NCBI GenBank assembly: GCA_946800325.1
Contig: OX326956.1
Location: 20,116,667 to 20,180,666, forward strand
Direction of reading: 5' to 3'
Length of the DNA: 64,000 nucleotides
From: Luzula sylvatica
Lineage: Eukaryota; Streptophyta; Magnoliopsida; Poales; Juncaceae
The position numbers and the translations under genes were made by a program. The notes beneath the pieces were generated by a model. The model did no database searches and had not been told where the DNA came from. It saw nothing but the letters and a program-made list of their open reading frames with translations. This document shows positions 22,531 through 36,002 of the stretch, one piece after another. The first letter of the stretch is position 1; every line of letters starts with the position of its first letter.

Positions 22531-23007
22531 AAAAACAATTAATATTAACAAATATTATACAAATAGAACAAACTAAGATATATAATTATTATGATTTCTT
22601 GCTTAAGAATTTCTCATTCTAACAATATAAATACAACAAAAATATTCAATAATTGAAAAAAAGAAAAAACCAATTAATATTCCTCAAACCCAATTGCGAC
22701 TTCATTTTTTGTTTTTTTTTTTCAAAGATGTATTACAATTACTTCCATTTTTCAAGTTCTCTGTCAGACGAGAAAATTTTGAGGATGCAATATTTTGATA
22801 CTCTAAATAAATGTTTGTGGTTTTTCAATATTACCTCAGAGGAAGGCTTTTCCACCTCATTCAAAAAAATATCCACAACTCTAAATGTTCTCCATTCGAC
22901 AAAAAAAAAGGCACCATCCATTTACTCATTTTAATGCACTAATCAATTTTTATCAAATAATATACCATTCCTTATAATTCAAATTAAAATTGATTGTCAA
23001 TTTGAAT
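22531..23007. repeat. Unit spacer and DEFL 3' flank
   Basis: Shared with 1491-1805 and then with 5862-5991. The junction at about 22872 is where the first unit holds 4 kb of inserted material. No gene. Confidence 0.6.
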
Positions 23008-23353
23008 CTAAGTTATGGTTTTATTTTGCTCTAAATCCCAAAGGTTATCGGGGTAAATTTTGTTGCAACAACAGCAAGTAAAACCAGATACGCATTTCCA
23101 ACCGCCATAATTATTATTCAAGCAATACTCCATGCAATCACTTTCCCACGTGCAATCTACCTCCAAAGTTCTATCACAAATTGCTAATGCATTCATGCTC
23201 CTAATTTCACCTGCAAATTTCAAGCTTATTTTTTTCCTCATATATAATATATAACTCCTACAAAAATAATTATTTCAATAAAGAGGGAGACTTACTTGAG
23301 GAAATGAGAAGCATGGCAAGTATGGAGATTGCTAGTTTCATATTTATTTCCAT
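23008..23353 (-). CDS. Defensin-like secreted cysteine-rich peptide, gene 4
   Basis: Two exons on the minus strand (23353-23296 and 23210-23008), joined by a phase-1 GTAAGT/TTTGCAG intron of 85 bp. Predicted 86 residues. The signal peptide MEINMKLAISILAMLLISS is followed by EIRSMN and nine cysteines with CMEYC and a terminal CCCC cluster. The tail is LWDLEQNKTIT. It is the closest relative of gene 1 in length, cysteine layout and flanks; this unit is the cleanest in the series, with no element between the gene and its upstream spacer. Role not known; the family includes antimicrobial and pollen-pistil signalling peptides. Confidence 0.85.
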
Positions 23354-23403
23354 TGTGTTTGTAATACGAATGATAATGAGCCATTACTATACTCATCATG
23401 AGT

Positions 23404-23411
23404 AATTTATA
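23404..23411 (-). promoter_or_regulatory. TATA box of DEFL gene 4
   Basis: TATAAATT on the minus strand, 51 nt upstream of the ATG. Confidence 0.6.
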
Positions 23412-23455
23412 CTGACGAAATGAAACAATGAGTATATCTGTTAGCATTAAATAAA

Positions 23456-25029
23456 TACTCACAAAGATAAGCAAATAGATACTCATAAAACATGCAACAA
23501 CTCAATTTATTGGCATTAACAGATATATCCACAGTTTAATGTTCTGAAATAGTGCTTTGCTTAGTACCAATCATGTTTAGCTTACCGGCAGAACGTGCTT
23601 CATTTATCACCAAAAAGAGTAAAAAATAAAAATTAATGAGGTCTTGCAATATAATTGATTATTTGGCTGGTCAGATTGAATTCTTACACCCAAAAACTAA
23701 CGTTTATGAATATAAAAAAATATATATATAATGTTAACTTAAATATTAAACTGTATTAAATAATAAATCATAATAAATGGCTAACCGTATTGATTAGATG
23801 ATGAACCACATTTATTAGGCGGTAAACCAAATTATTAAAAAATAATTTGTATTTTTTTAATTTTTTTATTATATTTAATTTTACACATGTTAAATCATAT
23901 TTTTCCGAACAAATATTTACTTATTTTATCTTCAATTTTTTTGAACATGTGATAAATCATAATTTGGTTCTTCTATTTTTGTTAACTTTTATGATAGTTA
24001 TATTTTGCAAAATTTTCGACACTCTAATTTAGTTGTGAAACGTTGGAAATGAGTCCGTGTATTCGTTTAACACATGTTCAACGGTAAAAATTAGTCATGT
24101 GTATATGTTTAACACATGCTAAATGATGGATTAATTATGTCTAACACTTATTTATTTTTTTCAAATTTGTAAATTTATATTTGATTAATTATTTTCAAAC
24201 GAGTCATATGCATCCGTTTAACACTTGATAAATGGTCAATTAGTTCAGCTCAATAAATGAGAAACACGAGCCATATAATGTTTACACTTGTAATTTGGTG
24301 CTAATTAAATTAATAATTAATCCATTAATCTTCCTCAAAATCTGCATCAAAAATGAAAAACATGAGTTGCGGAACCAAAATAAAATTTCCCAAAATAAAT
24401 TTGTAGTGTGAGAGCAATAGTATTTTGGACAATAGGATCAAAATCAATTCTTTATTCTTTTAATAAAAGCAATTATATATCATATTTCATATTATTTAAA
24501 CATTATATGTTTGACTAATTATGATAATTTAAGAAATATTTTATTTTATAATACATATAAATATCAATTACGAATGTACTTATTATACGCTATTTTCTGT
24601 GAAAAAAAATCAGACAACGTTATACTCGGGCAATTATGAAAAAATCGATCATAGCATAACGAATTTATTATGCAATTTAATCTTTTTCAATTCATTATGG
24701 AATCGTTATTAGTTATTACTAATTACGTAACTTCTTATCTCAACTCATGTCCTTGTCTGGCAAGACGAAACAATCATCAATTAGTAGTGTTAATTGATTA
24801 TGCACAGTAGATACATTGTCGAATGAGACGATAATTCTCTTAAAGTATTAATTTCTTCCAATATCTCAAAAAAATCTTTGTTTCGATGTAAATAAAAACA
24901 AATTATTGTAATAGTTTTTTCCAATGATTTTTTGTGGAAATAAAGAAACATAGCCATATGATGCTTTCTTGTATAGTTATTTGCTCATGCATATGCATTT
25001 TCCTCTAAAAAATGCGATTTCCTATTATA
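23456..25029. repeat. DEFL upstream spacer, uninterrupted version
   Basis: Matches 7598-8696 and 9417-9925 and so shows both the empty MULE site (23447-23455) and the place where the first unit has its hAT element (near 24375). AT-rich, no ORF. Confidence 0.65.
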
Positions 25030-26069
25030 TCTTATATATAAATTAAACAAATTTCTTGCAATTCTAAGCCTCCACGTCATTAAGGGATTTTTTGTGTAAA
25101 AAAAATATTTTTTTAATTTACATTTTGGTCATTTTTAGTTTTAATTTACATTTTGGTTTTTTTTATTTACATTTTGGTCATTTTTTATTTACATTTCGGT
25201 CCTTTTTTACATTTTTTTAATTTATATTTTGGTTCTTTTTATTTACATTTTGGTCTTTTTTAGTTTTAATTTATATTTTGGTCCTTTTTATTAGGGGAGT
25301 TCTATCATACACCCTTTTATAAGGGTATTTTGGGTATTTTAGCAATTAATTATATTTGTAAAAGGGTGTATCATAAAAAAAAAAATTATGGAGATTTTCT
25401 CTTTAAATGAACAACAAAGAATTCCAAATGAGTCAAACATTAATTGATAAATATGCTTAAGATCTTACCTTAAATATTCATAAATGGATAATTACTCAAA
25501 ATACCCTTGAAAATGGGTTTATCATAATGAAAAAGATGTATGATAGAAACCCCCTTTTATTTACATTTTGGTCATTTTTATTTACATTTCTGTCCTTTTT
25601 TACATTTTTTATTTTCATTTTGGTCCTTTTTATTTACATTTTGGTCCTTTTTAGTTTTAATTTATATTTTGGTCCTTTTTATTTATATTTTGGTCCTTTT
25701 TATTTATATTTCGGTCCTTTTTTACATTTTGATCATTTTTCCTTATTTTACATTTTGGTCCTTTTTTACATTTGGTCTTTTTTTCCTATTTTACATACAT
25801 ATTAAAATTTGCGAATATGTCATAATTATATTAATCGATTTTAGAAGCACCTGAACAAATGTTATTTCTACAAATTATATTAGAAAATAATATCCGTTAT
25901 TGACTAATTTCATGAACCTTATGCATCTATTGACATCATGATTTTTGCAAATATGTCATGATTAGATTAATTTAGCTCAAAGGCATTCGCGTTAATTCGC
26001 ACACGCGTTAATTCTATTTAAATAATTATATAAAAAACATCCCGCGCAATTGCGCTGGGACAAAGCTAG
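25030..26069 (+). mobile_element. Non-autonomous Helitron with nested MITE
   Basis: Starts TCTTATATATAAATTAAAC after a host A. Ends in a GC hairpin CCCGCGCAATTGCGCTGGG (26041-26059), then ACAAAG and CTAG (26066-26069) before a host T. The body is a tandem array of short units around 'tacattttggtcc', the same repeat seen inverted at 1-160. The array is split at 25294-25554 by a MITE. No RepHel coding. Confidence 0.85.
25294..25554. mobile_element. 261-bp MITE inside the Helitron
   Basis: Terminal repeats are GGGGAGTTCTATCATACACC and its inverse GTATGATAGAAACCCCC. A second copy in the opposite orientation, also 261 bp, lies at 39208-39468. Target duplication is not clear. No coding. Confidence 0.8.
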
Positions 26070-26432
26070 TATTATTTATAATTTTGACTTTATTAATACA
26101 ACTATAGGGGGAACCATAAAAAAATCGTGGTGTCACAGCAATTATAATTTGACTAATAATAGGACCAAGATCAATACTTTATTATTTTAATAAAAAATCA
26201 ATTATATATCATTCTTCATATTATTAAAATTTTATATATTCGACTAATTATGATAATAAATTAAACAATTTTTTATATAAAATATATAAATAACAATTGC
26301 AAGTATACTTGATATACGCTATTTTTTGTGAAAAAATCAGACAACATTTTACTCAGGGTAATTATGAAAACATCCACATTAATATAACAAATTAATTATG
26401 CAATTCAACAATTTTCTAAAATTCTACTAATT
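26070..26432. repeat. Unit spacer after the Helitron
   Basis: Matches 10470-10790. No gene. Confidence 0.6.
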
Positions 26433-26929
26433 AGGGATGGGCAAATGGTTCGGTATATTTGGGAACCGAACCGAACCAATCGAATTCGGTTTAATCGGTT
26501 CGGCTTATTTGGTTCGGTTCGGTTCAAAAATTGTTATTGTTCGGTTTATTCGATTCGGTTCGATTTTAGTATTTTCAAAACCGATTAAACCGTACCGACC
26601 AAATTAATATTATCTTTCAATTTTTATATTATATTCATTTAAAAAAATTAAAATTAATTATTGTAAAATTAGAAATAACGTAAGTATATTTTATATGATT
26701 TGTTTTTATATTTTTTTTGTAAATAACATTTGAATTTTAACATTATAAAACTTGTAATTCGGTTCAACCGAATAAACCGAGTAAGAAATTCGGTTTATTC
26801 GGTTCGGTTTTAAATTGGTTCAAATTTAATTCGGTCCGGTTCGGTTTGAATCTAGTCCGGTTCGGTTTAATTCGGTTTGTTCTTATTCGGTTCGGTTCGG
26901 TTCGGTTCAACCGAATGTCCACCCTTCTG
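26433..26929. mobile_element. hAT-like MITE rich in 'ggttcgg'
   Basis: Flanked by TACTAATT at 26425-26432 and 26930-26937, a perfect 8-bp duplication. Ends are AGGGATGGGCAAA and TGTCCACCCTTCTG, imperfect inverted repeats. Subterminal regions are packed with 'ggttcggt' and 'accgaacc'. The centre is AT-rich and non-coding. Confidence 0.8.
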
Positions 26930-26937
26930 TACTAATT

Positions 26938-27465
26938 GTGAAAACGATTTTAGTGCTTATGTAACTTATCATCTCAACTCATGTCTAAGTCTTACAAGAC
27001 GAACAATGAAAATGATTTTTACAATAAAGTAAATATGAATCATCAAATAATTGTAATTATAATTACTATAAAATAAGACTAATTATTACGAAGAAATTTT
27101 TTTTTAATGAACTAGTATGTTCATATGATTGTAAAATAGTACTTGAGAAAACACGAGAATCACAATTCTTATTTTTTTTCCATTTTTTTTTCTTTCTTTG
27201 TACTTAAATATTTGACCTAAAAACAAGAGGAAATATATGGAAGAGACAATATCACGGGTCGACACATGATTGGTAATGAACGAACCGGTAACAAGATGCC
27301 ATAATCTTTCTCACGTAAATAAATGCATTATTTGATTTGTCAATAAATTAACACATAATTGTTGACTTGAGATGAATTAAAATTATTTGAATTTAACAAT
27401 TCATAAAACATATATTACGACCACTACATAATAATATATGCTATATAACACAATATTATGAGGTG
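26938..27465. repeat. Unit tail spacer
   Basis: Contains the part shared with 440-597 (27240-27360) and, at 27090-27160, a part shared with 53555-53620. It marks the right end of this unit. No gene. Confidence 0.5.
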
Positions 27466-28643
27466 AATATTGAAGGAAATACAGTTTCGGATCAACCGTA
27501 AAAGTGTACACAAGGATAAACAAATGTAAGTGTACATTCGTGGTCATATCTTTCAGTAGGAAAATTCAATTTGAATGGTTCAAATTGGGTTAGATAGATA
27601 ATAAGATTATCTACAACCTTCATGTAGAAATATATTTCATATGAACGAAGTATCAGTGTCGTTTCTATGAAATACCGAAAGGGTGCAACAGTATGACATT
27701 CAGTTAGTAAAACAGTCATAACTTTTGCATACGAAATCCAATTGGGGCAGGCCAAATTGGGTAGATAATAAGATTATCTACAACTTTCGTATAGGTTGAT
27801 TTTCTGTCAGAGGAATTTACCAATTTCGTATGGACAAAATACTGAACGGGTTCATGCAGTTTTCTGTGTGAAATGGTGTATATTGGATATACATGCCTCT
27901 TGGCCCATCCTAATCCAATGAGATATAAATAGGATAATTCTCTCTCTTCTATTGATGTTGAATCATTCGTATTATTCAGAATAATCCAGAAATATAGAGA
28001 GACATCTTTCTAGAGAGTGAAAGAGTGTGAAGAGAGAGAACCGAGAAAAGGAGTTTTCCCGGTGTAGAGAATCAACCAATCGAGCAAGTTCGCCGGTGCT
28101 GTTGGTTAATTCTAACCTAGAGGGGGGTAAATTAGGTAATCTACCATACAATTACTTTATCTAATTACCTAATTTACTAAGCGGAATTAATAATAATTTA
28201 AATGAAATAGATGATACCGTAAAAACACTTGAACACAAGATGTTTTTTAACGAAGTTCGGTAGGTGGTTGCTATGTAGCTTTAACTCACCCTTTACTCGC
28301 TTAATTGACCGACTCAATTAGTTGCGAGTATCTACGTCTCCGGGAATGCCTTGTGCCTCTTTTTGGCGTTCGATTGAATTCCAACTCACTCGATTACAAG
28401 GCTTTGCCTAGATCGATTTACACGCTTTCTATCGATCTATAGCTAGGGCTATTACAAATTTATTGCACTAGCCTACTACACTTTTCACTAATCGAACTAC
28501 GACGTGATCGGTCACGTGAGTGGGAAACGATTAGTGGAGGGATATCGAACTTAGATCAAGGATCTAGAAGGATTTCTCAAAGCAATCAATGGATATAGCT
28601 TATCACGGTTTTTAGGGTTTTCTCTCAAGTGTATTGAATGTGT

Positions 28644-29633
28644 TGAAGGAAATACAGTTTCAGGATCAACCGTAAAAGTGTACACAAGGATAAACGAATG
28701 TAGTCGTACATTCGTGGCCATAACTGTCAGTGGGAAAATCCGATTTGAATGGTTCAAATTGGGTTAGATAGATAATTAGATTATCTATAACCTTCATGTA
28801 GAAATATATTTCATATGAACGAATTATTAGTGTCGTTTATGTGAAATACCGAAAGGGTGCAACAGTATGATATACAGTTAGTAAAACAGTCATAACTTGT
28901 GTATACGAACTCCAATTGGGCTGGGCCAAATTGGGTTGTGTAGATAATTATATTATCTACAACTTTTATGTTGGGTGATTTTCTGTCTGAGAAATTTACC
29001 AATTTCGAAATAACAGAATACTGACCAGGTTCATGCAGTTTTCTGTGTGAGAGGGTGTATATTGGATATACATGCCTTTTGGCTAATCCTGATCCTATTA
29101 GGTATAAATAGGATACTTTCTCTCTCATCACTATGCAAGTTAAAACAATCTTATTCAGAATATTCAGAAGATTTTCCAATATAATTGAGATACAACTTTC
29201 TATTGAGTGAAAGGGTGTAAAGAGAGATAACCGAGAAAAGGAGTTTTCTCGGTGTAGAGAATCAAACAATCGAGCAAGTTCGCCGGTGCATCGTCTAGAC
29301 AGGTGCATCCGCGACCGACGTCTTGCGACTCACAGTGGATACAAGTAGAGGAGCGACAATTGTGGCTCTTAGATTGTGATCGACCCAAGGAGTGAGAAGA
29401 CAGCCAACGAACGGTGAAAGACGCGTGGTATGGGACGCGCGGATTGTCACCAACGTGACAGGAGATAGAAGGCGGCGATCAACCCTTCGTGCGTGATCAA
29501 TTTCACGCTGGTATAGATCTATCCTTCTATTCGCATCGTACCCTCGAAGTCATGGCGTGATCTCGGGAATCGGAGAATCGGACCGGGCCTTCATTCAGCT
29601 GCGCGGGCCCGGAGTCGAGGATATTCTCCTTCA
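28644..29633 (+). repeat. 5' LTR of the inner Copia
   Basis: 990 bp, starts TGAAGGAAATACAG, ends GATATTCTCCTTCA. Contains a TATA box TATAAATA at 29103-29110, a plausible promoter. The long minus-strand frame here is not a gene. Confidence 0.95.
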
Positions 29634-29634
29634 G

Positions 29635-29645
29635 TGGTATCAGAG
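29635..29645 (+). other. Primer binding site (tRNA-iMet)
   Basis: TGGTATCAGAG one base after the 5' LTR, the usual PBS of plant Copia elements. Confidence 0.9.
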
Positions 29646-32054
29646 TGATCGCCATCGATTCGAGGGTCGAATCATAGTCGTATATTAGATATACGCACGG
29701 GTTATCAAAGTTCGTACCCGTTTGCATGATGTTACATATAGAGAAAGTCAAATTCCGTTAAAATCACAAGTGGAATTCGCTAGAGATCGATCAAAAGTTG
29801 ATTGAGAGTATCTAGGAATTATCGTGAAAAGGTTTCATGATTTATCGTTTCAGAAACGAGCGAAAACGGAAGAAACGGCAAAATCTGCAGAAAATTAGAA
29901 TACGAAACAGTGAGTAAAACTAAGATAATTTTCAGTGGGAAACTCCAAATTGATTGGATCAAATTGGCGTAGTTAGATAATGAGATTATCTATGACTTTG
30001 ATACCGAAAGTGTTTTCATTTGAACGAATTATCAGTGTCGTTTTTATGAAATACGGAAAAGGTGCGACTGTTTGACATACAGAGACTAAAACGTCCGTAT
30101 ATGTCGAATAGAAACTCCAATTGAGTCCAATCCAATTGTGTTAGTTAGATAATAAGATTATCTAGAACTTTCGTTCACGTTCAAAGTCGGTTGGAACAAT
30201 TTAATATTTTTGTTTCAACAGAATACTTAAAAGGTGTCTGTAGTTTTCTGGTTGAAAAGGTGTCTATTGGATAAACTTACCTTTTCATTTGTTCGTATTT
30301 TACTAAAACTGCTATAACTTTCAGTAGAAAATTCCGATTTGAATGGTTAAAATTGGGTTAGTTAGATAATGAGATTATCTAGAACTTTCATGTTGTAATA
30401 TATTTCATTTGAGCGAAGTATTAGTGTCGTTCTAATGAAATACCGAAAGGGTGCAGAAAAACAGTTTTTCTGCCGCCCCGGGGGCAGTTTTTGGCGCCCC
30501 GGACGCGTCCCGGGCGAGGTTTTCTCGCGCCCCACGGCCCTTGCGTTACAACGGATGGGGAAGTCCGTTATAACGGACCCTTCTCTGGATGCTGTTTTTG
30601 TTTTCGCGATAACTTTGGCTACGAAGCTCGGAATTTTGAGTTCTTTATATCGATTTGATCGGCATCAAACATTCTAGCATATTAGATAATTAATTATTTA
30701 GAATAATTAATCTCCCTAAATAAATCATATGCATATAGAAAATCTTGTGATAGTGATATAATTGGATTATGTCACGGATTTAGAAACATGCAATGGCATG
30801 ATCCCTCATAATATTTAAGTCATGGAAATGCCTTCCATATCCACAACTACCGAGTTCGGTGTTACGTTTCACGTGGGTTCAGGCTAAAGTCGGGCACGTG
30901 ATATTGAAACAATCGAAAGGGTGGCAAGCGTTAAATCAGGACTTGTGAGGCACAGGCTAAAGTCGACTCACTAGTAGCTTATTTGAACGATACGTTGGAG
31001 ATGGTTGTGACTTAACCGTCCAGGCCAATCAGATTGGAGTTCGGGGCATAGATAGGATGCACACACGGAACTGGGATTGTATTGGATACGATCCATCACC
31101 GAAATCCTATAAAGGTTCAAGAGTCGTATTGGATACGATTGGATATAATCCTACCTAAATAATGGGATCCCACCCGATAGGCTAAAGTCACTTGTGGGAG
31201 GAACGGAAATATGGGTCTTGAGTGTTATGGACTTGGAGTCCCGTATCGGTATGAGGGTTATCGATTCGATAAAATAACACTATCATATATTCATCATATA
31301 AGCATATAGATTAAGTACGCACGGTTAGGAGTTAATCTTCATCATCCGTTTAGAATTATGTTTTCAAGCAACACCAAATATATCGTAGAGATCGATATGA
31401 TAGATAGCTTTTGGGCCGGAATTACCATGATTAACCTTGATAGTTAAAGAATAGTTCTTTAGACTTAAAGGAACGTGTTGGACACGGAAATGGTAGATTC
31501 GGGGCTCGAGGCATTGGCTTTAGAGAAAGTCGGGTTCGATAAACTTTAAGAAGGAATCGAACGATATTACGTGCCTTGTGGTGGCATGTATAGACGCAAA
31601 TTTCTCAAAATTGTTTTGAGAATCCGGGTGTATATGAAAGTAAAACACAACGCTCATGAAATAGTTTCAAGAGCTAGAGCGCGTTGAATGGTTCGATGCG
31701 GCTCAAAGAGTAGGTTAATTTTTAGACGCCTTATGGGTCTTTGATTAACACTCGTGTGTTGATGGTACGAGATTTGATGTTCGTGACCGAATATCATATG
31801 CATTCGATAGATAAGTCGATCCCGAAATTGCATATGATGCGATTTAAATTTGAATTGGAGATGCTCAGAGTATCCGAGGAATCCAATGCATATAGATGCG
31901 TGGATGTCCTTGTAATTCAAAAGCGGGATCGAAAGAAATGTATGTCTAAGGTTATTTTGGGAAAATGTTTTCCAAAATGGAGAGTTCGGACAAAGAGTTG
32001 TCCAAACTAATGACTCAAAGAATGGTGAAATCCGAGGAGGATTAAACCTAGAAG

Positions 32055-34610
32055 TTGATTGCTTCTTTTGGCATTGCCGTCTTGGCCATATAAACGAGAT
32101 ACGCGTATCTAGATTCCATGTGATGGAATGCTAGAATCATTCGAATTAGATTTGATTGATTAATGCAATACTTATTTATTAGGCAAAACGACAAAGGGCA
32201 TCATTCTCCAAAGTGTTGGAGAAAGATCCAGCGAATTATTGGAAATTATATTTACATATGATGTTCCGATAAGTTCCGAGGCAAGAGGAGGCTATCGGTA
32301 TTTTGTTACGTTTATGGACGGTTAAAGTAGATATGAAAATATCTATTTAATGCGTGCCGAAACAGAGACTTTTGAAAGGTTCAAAGAGTTTCAAAAACGA
32401 AATACGAAATCAACTAAGCAAGAAAATCAAAGCTTTTCGATGGGATCGAGAAGACGAGTATTTGAGCTAGACCTTTCGATAGGATCGAAGATGCGATATT
32501 TGAGTTATGAATATTGATGATCATTTATGATTGTGGAATCGTTTCACGATTGTCTTCATTTGGAACATTGTGATGTGTCCGAAAAGAGGAAATGAACGCA
32601 TGTTGGACATGGTTCGATAAATGATAAGCCAATAGAATCTCCCAAAAATGTTTTGGGGATACGCCCTTGAGACAGCGGCACTAATGAATGGTTGCATATA
32701 AGATATGGACCATAAACCTTCTAATCGGTACAAAAACGCCATATGAGATATGGATCGGAATGGTTCCGAAGTTGTCATTTGTACATATTTGAGGATGTGA
32801 GTATATTTCGAAATTTGTTTCGGTTAAACTCAATCCCAAATCTGGAAATTGTTCGTTTATCCTTAAGGAAACTAAAGGGTATTAGTTCTAACGTCCCTAT
32901 GAAAATGAGATTTTCGTGGCTCGAAGAGATGCCTTCTTGGAGGAGGACTAGATGAGCACATGTTTGGAACTTGGTGTCATTTATCTCTATGCGGTCTAGT
33001 GGGAGTAGAATAAATCTCGAAAGAGTTCGAGATCTGAAAATGAACATTGTACCGATGAAAGTTGACATGGCTTCATCAAGAATTGATGAACGCAAGTCGA
33101 ACACACAAAGGAATTTTTCGTAGATCAAGTTGGCTATATCATAAGCCGGTAAATACGGATTTATCGTGGCTAATGATGATAGATCGAAATCATATGATGA
33201 TTCGATATCCTACAAGGATGCTATGAAAAGTTGATTCCACATGACATGGTGTCATGAAATCTGAGATTCGATCCATGTAAATTATCAAGTTCAGAACTTG
33301 ATTTCATCACTTTCTGGGTTAGACCCGTGAAATGTGAGTAGGTTTTTCAAGATGAAGAACCTACATGGATAGGAATACGCATATATATAAAGCGAGGCTT
33401 TTTGCGAAGAGTTTCATGCAATTCATAGTCGGATTATGAAGAAACGTTTTCGCATGTTGCCATGCTTTCCTATTCTCGAAATTATGCTTGCCATAATCGC
33501 GTATTATGACTATGTGATGTGGCAAGATGGATGTCAAAACCGAATTTCTTAACAGAAATTTTATTAAAGGATGTGTACTTGACACAACCTTACGGTTTTG
33601 TCGATTCATAAGAATTGGAATAGGATATGCATGCTTTAACGATCCATATGATGGATTAAAGAATGCTTCTCGGAATTAGAATATTCGTTTTGACAAAGTT
33701 ATAAACAGTTATAACATTGTCGGAACGAATGAAAACTTTGTGTACACATGAAGGTTAGTGGGAGCTGCGTTATATTTCTTGTAACGACAAAGGATTTAGA
33801 CGAGACCGCTTATGAATAAGCATGAAGATCTATAGGATAGATCTAAGAAGTTTCTCGTTCTATGTTATGGCACATATATCGACATATTGTTGAAAATGGT
33901 TTTCAACATATAACTCCTTGGAGGAGTCAAATCAAAATGTCGAATGACAGAAATTTTCAAAGGCTCGATGTGAGACATCAAGCAGCGCGAAAAGTAATAA
34001 TATTATGCCTTACACTTGATGTTAGGATCTATTATATCTGTCATGATATGTATGTGGCTATACGTCGTACACATAAGTCGTCTAATTTACCGTCAATAAA
34101 TTCATGGGAATCACATGAGTTTGAATGTAATTCTATTACATAAGACTAACTCTTGTGAATGTATAATGGTTATACATTTATATACATAATGGTTATGTAT
34201 ATTTAAACCCATTGGAATCTGTATTTATAGCGGTGAATGTTATCCTTGAATACTTTGCGAAAGAATTCAGGATTTTTATCTATAATGGTGTGGAGGACGT
34301 GTTGGTTATAAAGAGTTATAACAACAACAGTTTCCAAAGATTAAGCACGTCCAAATATGTAGCACGACTTTCGATCACAAAGTGTGTACATGTTTTGCTT
34401 AAATGAAAACACGGTTATGTGGAATGGTTCCACAAGACCAATAGTTTATGATTCTATGTACGGAGGCGAGTATATTGCGGTTATTAATCGCAAAAGGAAG
34501 TGGTATGGATCAAGGAAACATGACCAAACTCTCGTAGCCACGAGTTATCGGATTTATGATTGTTTATTGCGTGAAACGCAATAGTACAAACCAAAAATGC
34601 CGAGGTCACA
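32055..34610 (+). pseudogene. Decayed Copia pol remains
   Basis: Short matches in the right order to GAG pre-integrase, integrase core, reverse transcriptase and RNase H, each in a different frame and separated by stops. The region of the RT YVDD motif near 33730-33790 is unrecognisable. No protein could be made from it. Confidence 0.8.
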
Positions 34611-36002
34611 ACCACTTCTGGCAAATACTCAGAAAATTTCATTGATCCATGAAATTTTGCGAAACGATGTGATCGTAGGTATTGGAAATGTTCCAATCCT
34701 GCAGAAGATTAACAATAGCGGGAACGTGCGGAACCGTTTACAAAACCGCTCTCTCTAGTCGTGCGTGACTGTCATGCGATGACTATGGGTATGGAGATAC
34801 CTAGAGGAGGAAGAATAGAGTAGAGTGTAGTTATCTAATACGATAGTCCTCGCAGGTTGTGGGTATGGAGATACCCATAGGTAAACGTTGTATCACCCAA
34901 ATACTTAATCCATATGAATGCATCCCTTTTAAAAATTTTGTTTATTTAAATTAATATTCATTCACCTTATATGAAAACTGTGTGCGGGTTGTGTAATATG
35001 ATTGTTACATGAACCCTGATTTGAGCTTGTGTGGACGTCGACATGGTTGAGGACCATGTGCAGCGAAACCGTCACACTTAAAGTGTCATTTCTAAACATC
35101 CCTAGTCGCGGGTCAGTTTGCTTAAGAGAGAAGCATTACTATTACAAGGGAATAGACTAAACGCGTACACTAGTACGTTAGCCGAGGAGATGATTATGTT
35201 TTGCTAATCATGGGACAAGGTGTTTGTCGAATCGGGAACGTAGATATATGTTAGGTTACATGTATTGGATATGACCGAAGCCGCGAGACCATGACATGGT
35301 TTAGTCATTATAGATGGACTTGCGACGGATGGGGTTTTAGATTCTTCATACTTGAGGGGATCATTGATTGCGTTACGTGCGTAACACAATGCTTTGATAT
35401 GATCTTACGCTCACCGTAACAGGGAGTTAAAAGGGTCATCATTGGATATTGTCCGAAACACGGAATTCAATGTGAGTCTCCAAGATACGAATTGTTTATT
35501 CCGAAAGGAAGAGATATCTCTTAGGCGCCGCTCGATGAGTCGATTAACGAAAACCGTGGCCACGGTCAATGATATTAATGGTTAATATCGATTGAAATTT
35601 GTTAACTCAACTCGGAATCGGGGAATAAGTGTAGTTAATCAAATTATAAGGATGACTATTACCATGCCTTTTGATTAACGGATATCGTAAACAAGAGAAC
35701 TAGTAACCGCTATTCGAGATAGGCACAATGATTACAATCATTATTCGTTTAACATGGGTAGCTATGATGGAGTGACTAGATCCCGCTCATGAGCTTGTAG
35801 GCATTGGAAACAACCTACTGCCATCGTTAAGTCGAACCTACATGGTCACACAACAAGTCGTACTAAGTCGGGCTTGATCATAAAAATTGGCACATAGGAT
35901 GTGCATAGCTTGGTATTTGATACGCGAGCTATATTCTCTAAAATCTTACGTATTGGATATGCATGAGTACCTTTTAGGTAGATCTGAAATTGAGTGGGAG
36001 AC

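Noticed and set aside
25527..25854. Phe/Leu/Tyr-rich frames that look like membrane proteins
   Set aside because: They are translations of the Helitron's short tandem repeats and run across MITE and Helitron borders.
28811..29308. A 165-residue minus-strand frame, repeated at 36170-36667
   Set aside because: It lies wholly inside the two LTRs of the inner Copia, has no domain, and is duplicated only because the LTRs are.
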